The translations under genes were made by a program, and so were the position numbers. Below the pieces are notes generated by a model. The model worked only from the letters and a program-made list of their open reading frames with translations, was not told where the DNA came from and did no database searches. Source: Luteimonas kalidii (GTDB taxonomy: Bacteria > Pseudomonadota > Gammaproteobacteria > Xanthomonadales > Xanthomonadaceae). From it: a stretch of DNA of 64,000 bases. Location of the stretch: contig NZ_JARXRO010000015.1 of NCBI RefSeq assembly GCF_029887935.1, positions 62,001 through 126,000 of the forward strand, read 5' to 3'. This document shows positions 28,564 through 40,763 of this stretch, piece by piece. How positions within the stretch are numbered: the stretch's first letter is position 1; every line of letters starts with the position of its first letter.

Positions 28564-28592
28564 CCCGGATGCGCTGCGCTTATCCGGGCTAC
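28564..28592. repeat. REP-like palindrome, copy B (inverted)
   Basis: Exact inverted copy of 28364-28392. The two copies face each other across 171 bp. Two decayed copies of the same core (GCGCTTGTCCGGGC type) can be seen near 28729-28747 and 28803-28825. Apart from these repeats, 28295-28914 (620 bp) contains no gene I can support, only the pssA leader at its right end. Confidence 0.85.
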
Positions 28593-28914
28593 GCGAGCAA
28601 CGCGCGTGCGGTGGAGGGCAGGCTGGCGGGGCGAAGCGCGGGGCGTGAAGCCGGGCGATACGTCCATCGTCTCCGGGTGCTGCTGGATCGACACGTCGTG
28701 CCCACCCGGCGCCGACGCGTCGCGGGCGCATTGCGCTTGTCCGGGCGAGCCGAGCGGTCGCTTCCAGTGGAGAAACGGACCGGCCGATCGCGGCCCTGGG
28801 GAGGCGCTCCGCTTGTGCGGGCGAAGCATCGATCCGGAGACGCGCTTTCCGCGCTTCCGTCGTCCTCACGCCGGATTTGGCACCCTGCGGGTCCCGCCTC
28901 CCACAGGACCGGTC

Positions 28915-29535
28915 ATGTCCCGACCCCGCCACTTCTCGATGCTGCGCGACTTCCAGCTGGCCGACTGGTTCACGCTGGCCAATGCGGTCTGCGGGACCGG
29001 CGCAGTGTTCGCGGCGATGCGGTTCCTGCAGGACGGCGTGGTGCGCGATCTGATGATCGGCATGGCGCTGATTCCGCTGGCGTTCGTGTTCGACGCCCTC
29101 GACGGCCGCGTGGCGCGCTGGCGCAAGGTCGCCTCCACCCTGGGCCGCGAACTCGATTCGCTGGCCGACGTCATCTCCTTCGGCATCGCGCCGGCGGCGC
29201 TGGGCTACGCCTGCGGACTGCAGGGCGGATGGGACTGGGTGATCCTGAGCTACTTCGTCGGCTGCGGCGTCAGCCGGCTGGCGCGCTACAACGTCACCGC
29301 CGAGACCCTGGCCGATGGCGGCGACAAGGTGAAGTTCTTCGAAGGCACGCCGATCCCGACCAGCCTGCTGATCGTGGTGCTGCTGGGCGTGGCCGCATGG
29401 CAGGGCGCGATCGGCGATGCGGTCTGGTTCGGCCAGTGGCAGCTCGGCCCCTGGCAGCTGCATCCGCTGGTGCTGGTCTACGCGCTGTCGGGCTCGCTGA
29501 TGATCAGCAAGACCATCCGCATCCCCAAGTTCTGA
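28915..29535 (+). CDS. pssA: CDP-diacylglycerol-serine O-phosphatidyltransferase
   Basis: 206 residues from the ATG at 28915 with AGGA 6 bp upstream. It makes phosphatidylserine, the precursor of phosphatidylethanolamine, in the inner membrane. The CDP-alcohol phosphotransferase signature D-x2-DG-x2-AR-x8-G-x3-D-x3-D is complete: Asp60, Asp63-Gly64, Ala67-Arg68, Gly77, Asp81, Asp85. The rest is membrane helices, with GCGVSRLARYNVT and FFEGTPIPTS typical of the PssA type. It reads into the PHA synthase genes 61 bp downstream and may be cotranscribed with them. Confidence 0.93.
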   Translation: MSRPRHFSMLRDFQLADWFTLANAVCGTGAVFAAMRFLQDGVVRDLMIGMALIPLAFVFDALDGRVARWRKVASTLGRELDSLADVISFGIAPAALGYACGLQGGWDWVILSYFVGCGVSRLARYNVTAETLADGGDKVKFFEGTPIPTSLLIVVLLGVAAWQGAIGDAVWFGQWQLGPWQLHPLVLVYALSGSLMISKTIRIPKF

Positions 29536-29596
29536 GGGCGCAGCCGCCGGCGCGTCGCCTGCCGTTGCTATGATCGGGACGACACAGGAGGACGGC

Positions 29597-30898
29597 ATGT
29601 TCAACCAGGGTTTCGGGGCGGGTCCCGGACAGGGTCAGGATTTCGAACGGCTCGCCCGCCAGTACTGGGCGGCGTGGGGCGATGCGCTGCGCGGCGCCGC
29701 TCCGGGCGCCGGACAGCCCGGGATGCATGCCTGGCAGGATGCGATCGACTGGTGGACCCGCTACGCCCACGGAGGCCGCAGCGGGGTGAACGAGGCGCTG
29801 GAGCGCTTCAATGTCCAGGCGCGCGACTGGTACGGCCACATGCAGCAGGTGGCGGCCCAGTTCGCCGGCCGCGACCACAGCGCAGGCGACATCGCCCACG
29901 CGTGGAAGCAGGCCCTGGGCGCCGCGGGCGCCAATCCGTTCCCGGAGATGCTGCGTTCGCTGCGCGGACACGGGCTGCCGGGCCCGGACCAGTGGGTCGA
30001 GGATGCCTCGCCCTGGCTGGAAGCGGCGCGCGGGGAGGGCATGTCGTGGCTGCGCCTGCCCGCGTTCGGGGCCGGGCGCGAGCACCAGGAGCGCCTGCAG
30101 CGGCTGGCCCAGTCCGCGATGGAGTACGAACAGGCCAGCAGCGGCTACAACGCATTGATGCTCAAGGCCTCGCAGGACGCGTTCCGGATCTTCGAGGACC
30201 GGCTGGCCGCGCACGAGGAACCCGGTCGGCAGATCGAGACGCCGCGTGCGCTGTTCGACCTGTGGATCGACGCGGCCGAGGAGGCGTACGCGGAGATCGC
30301 GCTGTCGCCGGAGTTCCGCCATGCCTACGCGCAGCTGGTCGATGCGCAGATGCGGCTGCGTGCGGGCGTGCAGCGGGAAGTGGAGCAGGCCTGCACCACG
30401 CTCGGCATGCCCACGCGCACCGAGGTCGACGCCGCCCACCGCAAGATCGTCGAACTGGAACGCGCGATGCGCAGGTTGCGCGATGCGGCCGACGGCGGCC
30501 CGGCGCCGGCGGCGCCGCGGACTGCACGCGAGCGTGCGCAGGCGAAGGCCGGGCGCGGTGCGGCTCGCGCGCAGGCGGGATCCGCGGCGTCGGCGAACGT
30601 ACCCGAAGCCGGTGAAGCGCAGAAGGCGCAGCCCGATGCCACGACCCAGGCGCCCACCGGCAAGGCGGCCAGGCGCGGTACGTCCGCCGCAGGCGGCAAG
30701 CCGAAGGCGTCGAAGCGTGCGACTGGCGCCAGGGCGGATTCCGCCCGCGCTGCGCGGCGCCCGGCGCGCAAGGTCGCGTCGCGCCCGGCGGTGAGCGCGC
30801 GGCGGTCGCCGACCAATGGCTTCTCGTCCCATATCCCGATTCCCGACGCGCCACTGCCGCCGGACCCGACGCCCGACGACGGGCAGGAAGGAGCCTGA
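29597..30898 (+). CDS. phaE: Class III PHA synthase subunit PhaE
   Basis: 433 residues from the ATG at 29597, preceded by CAGGAGG at 5 bp. The N-terminal 320 residues fit PhaE, the activating partner of class III PHA synthase: DFERLARQYWAAW near the start, GEGMSWLRLPAFGAGREHQE in the middle, MEYEQASSGYNALM and LFDLWIDAAEEAYAEIA, with heavily helical content. After residue 320 comes a long Ala/Lys/Arg/Pro-rich tail resembling phasin or histone-H1-like domains, then a short end with PIPDAPLPPDPTPDD. phaC follows after 1 bp. Its own start and the operon with PhaC make the role clear. Confidence 0.92.
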   Translation: MFNQGFGAGPGQGQDFERLARQYWAAWGDALRGAAPGAGQPGMHAWQDAIDWWTRYAHGGRSGVNEALERFNVQARDWYGHMQQVAAQFAGRDHSAGDIAHAWKQALGAAGANPFPEMLRSLRGHGLPGPDQWVEDASPWLEAARGEGMSWLRLPAFGAGREHQERLQRLAQSAMEYEQASSGYNALMLKASQDAFRIFEDRLAAHEEPGRQIETPRALFDLWIDAAEEAYAEIALSPEFRHAYAQLVDAQMRLRAGVQREVEQACTTLGMPTRTEVDAAHRKIVELERAMRRLRDAADGGPAPAAPRTARERAQAKAGRGAARAQAGSAASANVPEAGEAQKAQPDATTQAPTGKAARRGTSAAGGKPKASKRATGARADSARAARRPARKVASRPAVSARRSPTNGFSSHIPIPDAPLPPDPTPDDGQEGA

Positions 30899-30899
30899 C

Positions 30900-31970
30900 A
30901 TGCACGGACCGCTGTCCATCACGCCCGACCGGCTTGCGAACGAATCGATGCGCGTCCAGCACAAGCTCGCCGCCGGCCTGCAGACGCTGCGCGAAGTCGG
31001 CGACTACGACTACGGCGCGACCGGCAAGGAAGAGATCTGGCGCGACGGCAAGACCGTGCTGTACCGCTACGTCGGCGCGAAGACGCCGACGGCGAAGGTG
31101 CCGCTGCTGGTGTGCTACGCGCTCGTCAACCGCCCGTACATGGTGGATCTGCAGGCCGACCGCTCCCTGGTGCGCGGACTGCTCGAGCGCGGCGAGGACG
31201 TGTACATCATCGACTGGGGCTATCCCGACCGTTCGGACCGCTACCTCACCCTGGAGGACTACATCGAGCGCTTCCTCGGCGGCGCGGTCGACGTGCTGCG
31301 CCGGCGCAGCGGCCGCGATGCGGTCAACCTGCTGGGCATCTGCCAGGGCGGCGCGTTCTCGCTGTGCTACGCGTCGCTGCATCCGGACAAGGTGAAGAAC
31401 CTCATCACCATGGTCACGCCGGTGGACTTCCACACCGACGACAACATGCTCTCGAACTGGACCCGCGAACTCGACGTCGACCTGTTCGTGGACACGCTGG
31501 GCAACGTGCCGGCCGACATGATGAACTTCTGCTACCTCACGCTGAAACCATGGCGTCTGTTCGTGCAGAAGTACGTCGGGCTGGTCGACATCCTCGACGA
31601 CCGCAAGGCGATGGAGGATTTCCTGCGCATGGAGAAGTGGATCTTCGATTCGCCCGACCAGGCCGGCGAAGCCTTCCGCCAGTTCATCAAGCAGTTCTAC
31701 CAGGGCAACGGCTTCATCGAGGGCGGGATCGTCATCGGCGAGCGCGAGGTGGACCTGGGCTTCGTCGACATGCCGGTGCTCAACATCTACGCCGAACAGG
31801 ACCACCTGGTGCCGCCGGATGCCTCGCGCGCGCTGAAGGACGTGGTCGGCAGCGACGACTATTCCGAGGTCTCCTTCCGCGGCGGCCACATCGGCATCTA
31901 CGTCTCGGGGCGTGCGCAGAAGGAAGTGCCGACGGCGATCCACGACTGGCTGGCGGCCCGCGCGCGCTGA
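30900..31970 (+). CDS. phaC: Class III poly(3-hydroxyalkanoate) synthase subunit PhaC
   Basis: 356 residues, the normal length for class III PhaC. It polymerises 3-hydroxyacyl-CoA into PHB granules as a complex with PhaE. The lipase-like box carries Cys148 (LLGICQGGAFS) in place of Ser, with Asp301 in YAEQDHLVPP and His330 in RGGHIGIYVSG completing the triad. AGGAG lies just before the ATG, inside the end of phaE. With phaE and the oligomer hydrolase upstream, the locus encodes both making and late degradation of PHB; a depolymerase and phaAB are not in the window. Confidence 0.96.
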   Translation: MHGPLSITPDRLANESMRVQHKLAAGLQTLREVGDYDYGATGKEEIWRDGKTVLYRYVGAKTPTAKVPLLVCYALVNRPYMVDLQADRSLVRGLLERGEDVYIIDWGYPDRSDRYLTLEDYIERFLGGAVDVLRRRSGRDAVNLLGICQGGAFSLCYASLHPDKVKNLITMVTPVDFHTDDNMLSNWTRELDVDLFVDTLGNVPADMMNFCYLTLKPWRLFVQKYVGLVDILDDRKAMEDFLRMEKWIFDSPDQAGEAFRQFIKQFYQGNGFIEGGIVIGEREVDLGFVDMPVLNIYAEQDHLVPPDASRALKDVVGSDDYSEVSFRGGHIGIYVSGRAQKEVPTAIHDWLAARAR

Positions 31971-32073
31971 TCCGCCGCATGCCGTGACGGGCTGTCCGCA
32001 GCGGCCCCGCCACGCAGCGAATCCTTCACGATCGCGGCGCTAGACTGCCCCCAGCATCCACGGGGGCGCCGCC

Positions 32074-32289
32074 ATGAACCAGACCACCACCGCCAAGCCC
32101 GCCGGGCTGACCCGCTCGATCCACGACCGCGTGCTGGCCGGCGTGGTCGGCGGCATCGCGCACCGCTACGGCTGGAACCCCACCCTGCTGCGCGTCCTGT
32201 ACGTGGTGGGTTCGGTGCTGTCCGCGGCCTTCCCCGGCATCCTCGTCTACCTGGTGCTGTGGCTGCTGATCCCGGAAGGCAACGATTGA
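32074..32289 (+). CDS. PspC domain-containing small membrane protein
   Basis: 71 residues. A PspC domain covers almost the whole protein: LTRSIHDRVLAGVVGGIAHRYGWNPTLLRVL (segment near residues 12-43) and then one hydrophobic helix (VGSVLSAAFPGILVYLVLWLL). Such short stand-alone PspC proteins are membrane proteins of unsettled role; PspC in E. coli takes part in the phage-shock response to envelope stress. No other psp gene is nearby. The next gene starts within or just after its stop. Confidence 0.85.
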   Translation: MNQTTTAKPAGLTRSIHDRVLAGVVGGIAHRYGWNPTLLRVLYVVGSVLSAAFPGILVYLVLWLLIPEGND

Positions 32290-32312
32290 ACCATCCGCGG
32301 CCGCGCGTCGGT

Positions 32313-32747
32313 ATGCCGCGCATGCTGCTCGGGGGGATCGGGATCGCCTGGACCCTGCCCAATACGCTGCTGGGGCTCGTCGCCGGCGCCGCCGGCCTGG
32401 CCTTCGGCGCGCGGCCGCGGCTCGATCGGCGTGCGTGCGCGCTGGTGTTCCAGCGTTGGCCCTGGGGTCCGGGCGGTGCGATGACCCTCGGCAACGTGAT
32501 CCTCCACACCGGCGATACACTCGACGTCGCGTGCACCACCTACGCCCACCGCGCGGGGATCTGCGAAGACCCGATGATCGTGCTGGGCGAGCACGAGCGC
32601 GCACATGTGTTCCAGTACATGGCGCTGGGGCCGCTGTTCCTGCCGCTGTACCTGGCCTGCGGTGGCATCAGCGTGCGCAACCGGTTCGAGCGCGCCGCGG
32701 ACCGGTACGCCCACAGCGGTCGCGGCTGGTGGCCGTGGCCGGCCTAG
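32313..32747 (+). CDS. Conserved hypothetical protein with HExxH motif
   Basis: 144 residues from the ATG at 32313; a TTG at 32286, overlapping the pspC-like stop, is an alternative start. An N-terminal hydrophobic stretch (LLGGIGIAWTLPNTLLGLVAGAAGLAFGA) is followed by VILHTGDTLDV, then GEHERAHVFQYMALGPLFLPLYLACGG (a segment near residues 90-117) and NRFERAADRYA. HERAH matches the zinc-metalloprotease HExxH pattern, and the downstream FERAADRY could supply a third ligand. Comparable small proteins with HE-x2-HV-x-QY and a hydrophobic follow-on exist, but I know no function. It is translationally close to the PspC gene. Confidence 0.7.
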   Translation: MPRMLLGGIGIAWTLPNTLLGLVAGAAGLAFGARPRLDRRACALVFQRWPWGPGGAMTLGNVILHTGDTLDVACTTYAHRAGICEDPMIVLGEHERAHVFQYMALGPLFLPLYLACGGISVRNRFERAADRYAHSGRGWWPWPA

Positions 32748-32810
32748 GGGTGCGGTCGCCGCGCTCACCGACGAACGGTCGCAGGGTTTGACGCCCACGT
32801 AACGGCCCCT

Positions 32811-32905
32811 GCGGTAACCTGCATCCGTCGAAGAAAAAGCGGATGGCGAAAGCCGGAAGCAATCGCTTCGGCAAGGAAGGCTCAGCCGACCGGGTCATAC
32901 CGGAA
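32811..32905 (+). ncRNA. Candidate structured leader RNA
   Basis: By hand folding, CGGTA-ACC (32811-32818) pairs with GGT-CA-TACCG near 32893-32903, enclosing two strong hairpins: CATCCG/CGGATG around a 12-nt purine-rich loop, and GCCgGAAGC/GCTTCGGC around AATC. Unpaired purine tracts GCGAAA and AAGGAA lie between them. TTGACG at 32787-32792 could be a -35 box just upstream. No known riboswitch consensus fits what I recall. Between 32748 and 33097 (350 bp) I see no other feature except GC-rich inverted repeats (CGTCGACG at about 32977 and 33010). Confidence 0.3.
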
Positions 32906-33097
32906 GACTGGGCCTTCTGCTTGTCCGGCATTCGCAGCCGTGGCATGCGCGCTCGGCGCGCGCCCGGATGCGCACGCGGACGTCGACGTGCGGCTTTGCG
33001 GGGAGGTGAGCGTCGACGCGTGCCGGAATGGCCGGCATGACGAGCCCCCTGGCAGTGAGCGGCGGGAATCCTCGGCTATGGCGATCGGGAGAAGCAC

Positions 33098-33661
33098 ATG
33101 CGCGAACGCGGCATTCGTGACGACGTGGCCCCGTGGTCGTTCTTCCTGCCGGTCACGCTGGCGGTGATCGTCGGCGTCGTGGCGGCGGGACTGATCGGTC
33201 GCGGGATCGATGCGGTGTTCACCGATGGCGACGACGGCGGTTCGGCCGCCCGGACGCCTGCGGCGACCCATCCCGCTGCGGCATCGGACCTGGTCGACGC
33301 GGCCGCACCTCTGGCTCCTGCGCCCATCGGCGCCACAACAGGTGGCGCCGCACCGGGCGCCGAAGCACCGCTGGACGCAGCCTCGACCCTGCCCGCCGAA
33401 GCGCCGCCAGACCCGCTCGATGCGCCCGGGGAAGGCGTCGCGTCCGGGGCGGAATCGACGGAACCGGCGGCGAATGCGGCGCCCGTTGCGGAGCCGGCGG
33501 TGCCCGCGTTGCCGGGCGCGATCGTCGCCCGCCGCGACGGCGCGCCGGAGGCCTGCATCAGCGGCACCATCGCCACGCGCGATGCGAACGGCTGGCAGCA
33601 GCGACTGGAGAACGACGCGCCCGTCGCCTGTACCGAACTCTCCACCGCGCCTCGACCGTAA
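33098..33661 (+). CDS. Hypothetical membrane-anchored Ala/Pro-rich protein
   Basis: 187 residues. One transmembrane helix (FFLPVTLAVIVGVVAAGLIG, residues 16-35) follows a short charged N-terminus. Then comes about 110 residues of low-complexity Ala/Pro/Glu sequence and a small C-terminal piece with two Cys (PEACISGTIATRDANGWQQRL, VACTEL) that could form a disulfide and small fold in the periplasm. GGGAGAAG precedes the ATG at 33098. I do not recognise a family. Codon use looks like that of its neighbours. Confidence 0.6.
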   Translation: MRERGIRDDVAPWSFFLPVTLAVIVGVVAAGLIGRGIDAVFTDGDDGGSAARTPAATHPAAASDLVDAAAPLAPAPIGATTGGAAPGAEAPLDAASTLPAEAPPDPLDAPGEGVASGAESTEPAANAAPVAEPAVPALPGAIVARRDGAPEACISGTIATRDANGWQQRLENDAPVACTELSTAPRP

Positions 33662-33666
33662 CGTGG

Positions 33667-33687
33667 CATGCGGCGCAGCGCCGCATG
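33667..33687. terminator. Perfect hairpin between convergent genes
   Basis: CATGCGGCGC and GCGCCGCATG form a 10-bp perfect stem around a single A, 5 bp after the hypothetical protein's stop. There is no T-run. Its location between convergent genes suggests a bidirectional 3' hairpin. Confidence 0.4.
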
Positions 33688-33730
33688 ACGGGCGGGCGGA
33701 TGTCCCGCCGGGATCGATCGCGCGATGTCG

Positions 33731-33764
33731 ATCTGGCGTCGGACGTTATCTGGCGTCGGACGTT
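33731..33764. repeat. 17-bp tandem duplication
   Basis: ATCTGGCGTCGGACGTT occurs twice in immediate succession (33731-33747 and 33748-33764). A third partial match, GCGTCGGACATT, lies in the end of the NRDE gene near 33780. It is a recent slippage or duplication in non-coding DNA. Confidence 0.8.
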
Positions 33765-33768
33765 CCCC

Positions 33769-34590
33769 TCAGGATCCCGCGTCGGACATTCCCGGGCCCA
33801 CGCGCAGCGCCAGCCGCTGCCAGGACGTCCCCTTCGCCGTGCCCGCGGCATCGAAGCGCCTTTCGGCGAACAGGATCCGGTCGGCGCCGACCAGGACCAC
33901 GCTGCTGCAGCGCGTGCCGTAGTGCGGATCAAGCACGAACGGTGGCGACAGTGCGCGTTCCAGCGCCTGCCCCACGCCCGTGTCCGGCAGCGCGTCGTCG
34001 GCCGCGCGGGTGGTGTCGCGCAATGCCGCGAACAACGGCTCGACCGCATCGTCGAACGTGTCGTCGCCGGTGTCGGCCATCGGCGAGCGCAACCAGGCCT
34101 CCAGCGCGCGGGTGGCGAACGTGCTCTTGGGCCAGGCTGCGTCGAAGGCGCCGTTGGACATCGCATGCAGTCCCGGCTCCACCGGGAACGCCACCGGGTG
34201 CGGATGATTGCTCGCGAAGGCGAGGGCGTCGCCGTCCCAGACCAGCAGGTTGAAGCGTCCGTAGGCATCCGCGTGGGCAGCGAGCGCGGCCACGTATCCA
34301 TCCGCAGACGCCTCGCCGCGCACGAACCCGCGCACCAGATCGCCGCGCGACCGCGCTGCCGGCGCCTGCGAGAGGCCTGCACGCACGTTGGTGACCGCGG
34401 CCAGGCGCCCGTGGGCGGACGCCTGCAGCCAGCTACCGCCCTGCACGAGGTCGCGTCCGCCGTAGACGTGCGGTGCCTCGGGATCGAAACCGGCCCCGGC
34501 GGTGGGTCGCGCGTGCAATTCGTCGCGGTTAGCGATCAGCGCGAGCGGCCAGCGCGGATGCGCGCGCCAGGCCAGGGCGATCAGGCACAT
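33769..34590 (-). CDS. NRDE family protein (TANGO2-like)
   Basis: 273 residues. The N-terminal Cys2 and the motif LIANRDELHARPT (Asn-Arg-Asp-Glu, residues 19-22) define the family; GGRDLVQGGSWL, RLAAVTNVR and SNHPHPVAFPVEPGLHAMSNG follow in the usual order. Similar proteins are annotated as transport and Golgi organisation 2 homologues, with an N-terminal-nucleophile-like Cys. A role in haem handling has been reported for some eukaryotic and bacterial members; the activity here is unknown. It begins 4 bp after the aldehyde dehydrogenase stop, so it is the last gene of that operon. Confidence 0.9.
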   Translation of the reverse strand: MCLIALAWRAHPRWPLALIANRDELHARPTAGAGFDPEAPHVYGGRDLVQGGSWLQASAHGRLAAVTNVRAGLSQAPAARSRGDLVRGFVRGEASADGYVAALAAHADAYGRFNLLVWDGDALAFASNHPHPVAFPVEPGLHAMSNGAFDAAWPKSTFATRALEAWLRSPMADTGDDTFDDAVEPLFAALRDTTRAADDALPDTGVGQALERALSPPFVLDPHYGTRCSSVVLVGADRILFAERRFDAAGTAKGTSWQRLALRVGPGMSDAGS

Positions 34591-34594
34591 GCGC

Positions 34595-36073
<1,479 letters not shown>

Positions 36074-36111
36074 GCAGCGTTCCTTGGTTCGATGCGGGGG
36101 ACGGGCGGCGC

Positions 36112-37758
<1,647 letters not shown>

Positions 37759-37920
37759 CGCGATCCAGTCTCGCACGGGGCGCGTGACAGGCACGTCCAG
37801 CACGCAGAACGCAGCATTGCCCGCGAGTGGTGCATTGCGCATCCGCGGTGCGGAGGCGTCGCTCGAATCGAAGCGACCGTCGCACGAGGCCAGCGGCCGG
37901 CTGGCGCGCCGCGCCCCGCG

Positions 37921-39288
37921 TCAGTCCCGGGACGCAGTGTCCGGCGCAGCCGCAATGCCGTCCACGCGCAGTTGGAGCCGCCCGTCGACGAGGCGCGCGG
38001 AGAGCGGTTCTCCGACGGCCACGTCGCCGACGCGACGCACGATGCCGCCGTTCTCGCGCTGCAGGATGCTGTAGCCGCGAGCGATGGTCGCCAGCGGGCT
38101 CACCACCTCGAGCGAGCGCGCCAGACCGCGCAGGTGCAGGGCATCGCGCTGCAGCCGGCGCACGATCGCCGCCTGCGGGCGCGGCGCGAACCCGGCGAGC
38201 CGGTCGCGCAGGGCCTGCAGACGGCGCTGCGGGCGGGTGGCCTGGAGCACGGCGCGGGCGTGCCGCAGGGTGGCCACGTGGCCGAGCAGGCGCTGGGTCC
38301 AGGCCGATCGCAGCCGGCGCAGCGCTTCGTCCCGCCGCTGCACGCAGGCCTGCAGCCGGGCCTGCGGACGGAGCGCGTTCAGGCGCAGCGCGGCGCGATC
38401 GGCGCGCTGCGCCCATTGCCGCAACCGGTGGTCCTGCAGCCCGGACAAACGCCGCTGCAGGCCGATCAGGCGCTGACCGAGGTCGACCCGGTCGGGTACC
38501 AGCAGCTCGGCCGCGGCCGAGGGCGTGGGCGCGCGCAGGTCGGCGGCGAAATCGGACAGGCTGAAATCGGTCTCGTGTCCGATCGCGGACACCACCGGTA
38601 CCGGCGCGTCGGCGATCGCGCGCGCCAGGCCTTCGTCGTTGAACGCCCACAGGTCCTCGAGCGAGCCGCCGCCGCGGGCGAGCAGGATCACGTCGTGGCG
38701 CCCGGCCGCCGCGACGCGGCGCAGGGTCGCCGTGATCTGCGCGGCGGCGGCCGCACCCTGGACCGGCACCGGCAGGATGTCCACCTGCAGCAGCGGGAAA
38801 CGCCGCGCAAGGACGCTGAGCACGTCCCGCACCGCCGCGCCCGAAGGCGAGGTGATCACCGCCAGCCGGCGCACGAACGCGGGCAGCGGGCGCTTGCGTG
38901 CGGCATCGAACAGGCCCTCGGCCTGCAGCCGCGCCTTGAGCTGGTCGAACGCGCGCCGCAGCGCCCCTTCGCCCGACTCCTCCAGCGAATCGAGGATCAG
39001 CTGGTAGTCGCCGCGCGCCTCGTACAGGGTCAGCCGGCCGCGCGCCAGCACCTGCAGGCCTTCGCGCGGCTGGAAGCCGAGCCACTGGCTCTTGGGCTTG
39101 AACATCGCGCAGCGCACCTGGGCGCGCGCGTCCTTGAGGGTGAAATACAGGTGGCCCGAGGCGGGGCGCGAGACGTTGCCCAGTTCACCCTCGACGAACA
39201 CCAGCGGGAAGGCGTCTTCCAGCAGGCCGCGCGCCAGCGTGTTGAGCTGGCTGGGGCTGAGGATCTCGCCGGTGATCGCGTCGGTCAT
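37921..39288 (-). CDS. xseA: Exodeoxyribonuclease VII large subunit
   Basis: 455 residues from the ATG at 39288 ([20 protein letters not shown]); an ATG 30 bp upstream is a weaker option. N-terminal OB-fold (residues 15-110: [20 protein letters not shown]), catalytic region with [53 protein letters not shown] and [14 protein letters not shown], then a long coiled coil (275-390) that binds XseB. It degrades single-stranded DNA to oligonucleotides. xseB is not adjacent. It is divergent from ispG across 188 bp. Confidence 0.95.
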   Translation of the reverse strand: MTDAITGEILSPSQLNTLARGLLEDAFPLVFVEGELGNVSRPASGHLYFTLKDARAQVRCAMFKPKSQWLGFQPREGLQVLARGRLTLYEARGDYQLILDSLEESGEGALRRAFDQLKARLQAEGLFDAARKRPLPAFVRRLAVITSPSGAAVRDVLSVLARRFPLLQVDILPVPVQGAAAAAQITATLRRVAAAGRHDVILLARGGGSLEDLWAFNDEGLARAIADAPVPVVSAIGHETDFSLSDFAADLRAPTPSAAAELLVPDRVDLGQRLIGLQRRLSGLQDHRLRQWAQRADRAALRLNALRPQARLQACVQRRDEALRRLRSAWTQRLLGHVATLRHARAVLQATRPQRRLQALRDRLAGFAPRPQAAIVRRLQRDALHLRGLARSLEVVSPLATIARGYSILQRENGGIVRRVGDVAVGEPLSARLVDGRLQLRVDGIAAAPDTASRD

Positions 39289-39476
39289 GCGGTGCAGGAT
39301 AGCCTGCGGCGCGGACATGCCCGGCGCGCGCGGCGCCGCCCCGTCCACCGGTGCGCCGGTGTGGGCCGGGCGGCTGGCGCGCAGCCCGAACCCGCAGCCG
39401 AAACCCATGGAACGCCGCATGGCATTCCGGGGCCGCGGACAGGCCGGCCTCACGCCCGCGCGGGTAAACTGCGCGC

Positions 39477-40755
<1,279 letters not shown>

Positions 40756-40763
<8 letters not shown>

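Noticed and set aside
32811-32905. Considered a c-di-GMP-I (GEMM) riboswitch
   Set aside because: The conserved core (GGCAAACC, GGGACGCAAAGCC, GNRA tetraloop) is not matched; only loose similarity such as GCGAAAGCC is present.
32843-33040. A 65-codon frame (MAKAGSNRFGKEG and on) in the gap before 33098
   Set aside because: It has no Shine-Dalgarno, the first part coincides with RNA hairpins, and the end is Arg-rich shadow-like sequence; a folded leader explains it better.
32790-33097. Several GGA motifs suggesting a CsrA/RsmA-sequestering RNA
   Set aside because: About nine GGA in 300 nt is only slightly above what this base composition gives, and few sit in hairpin loops.
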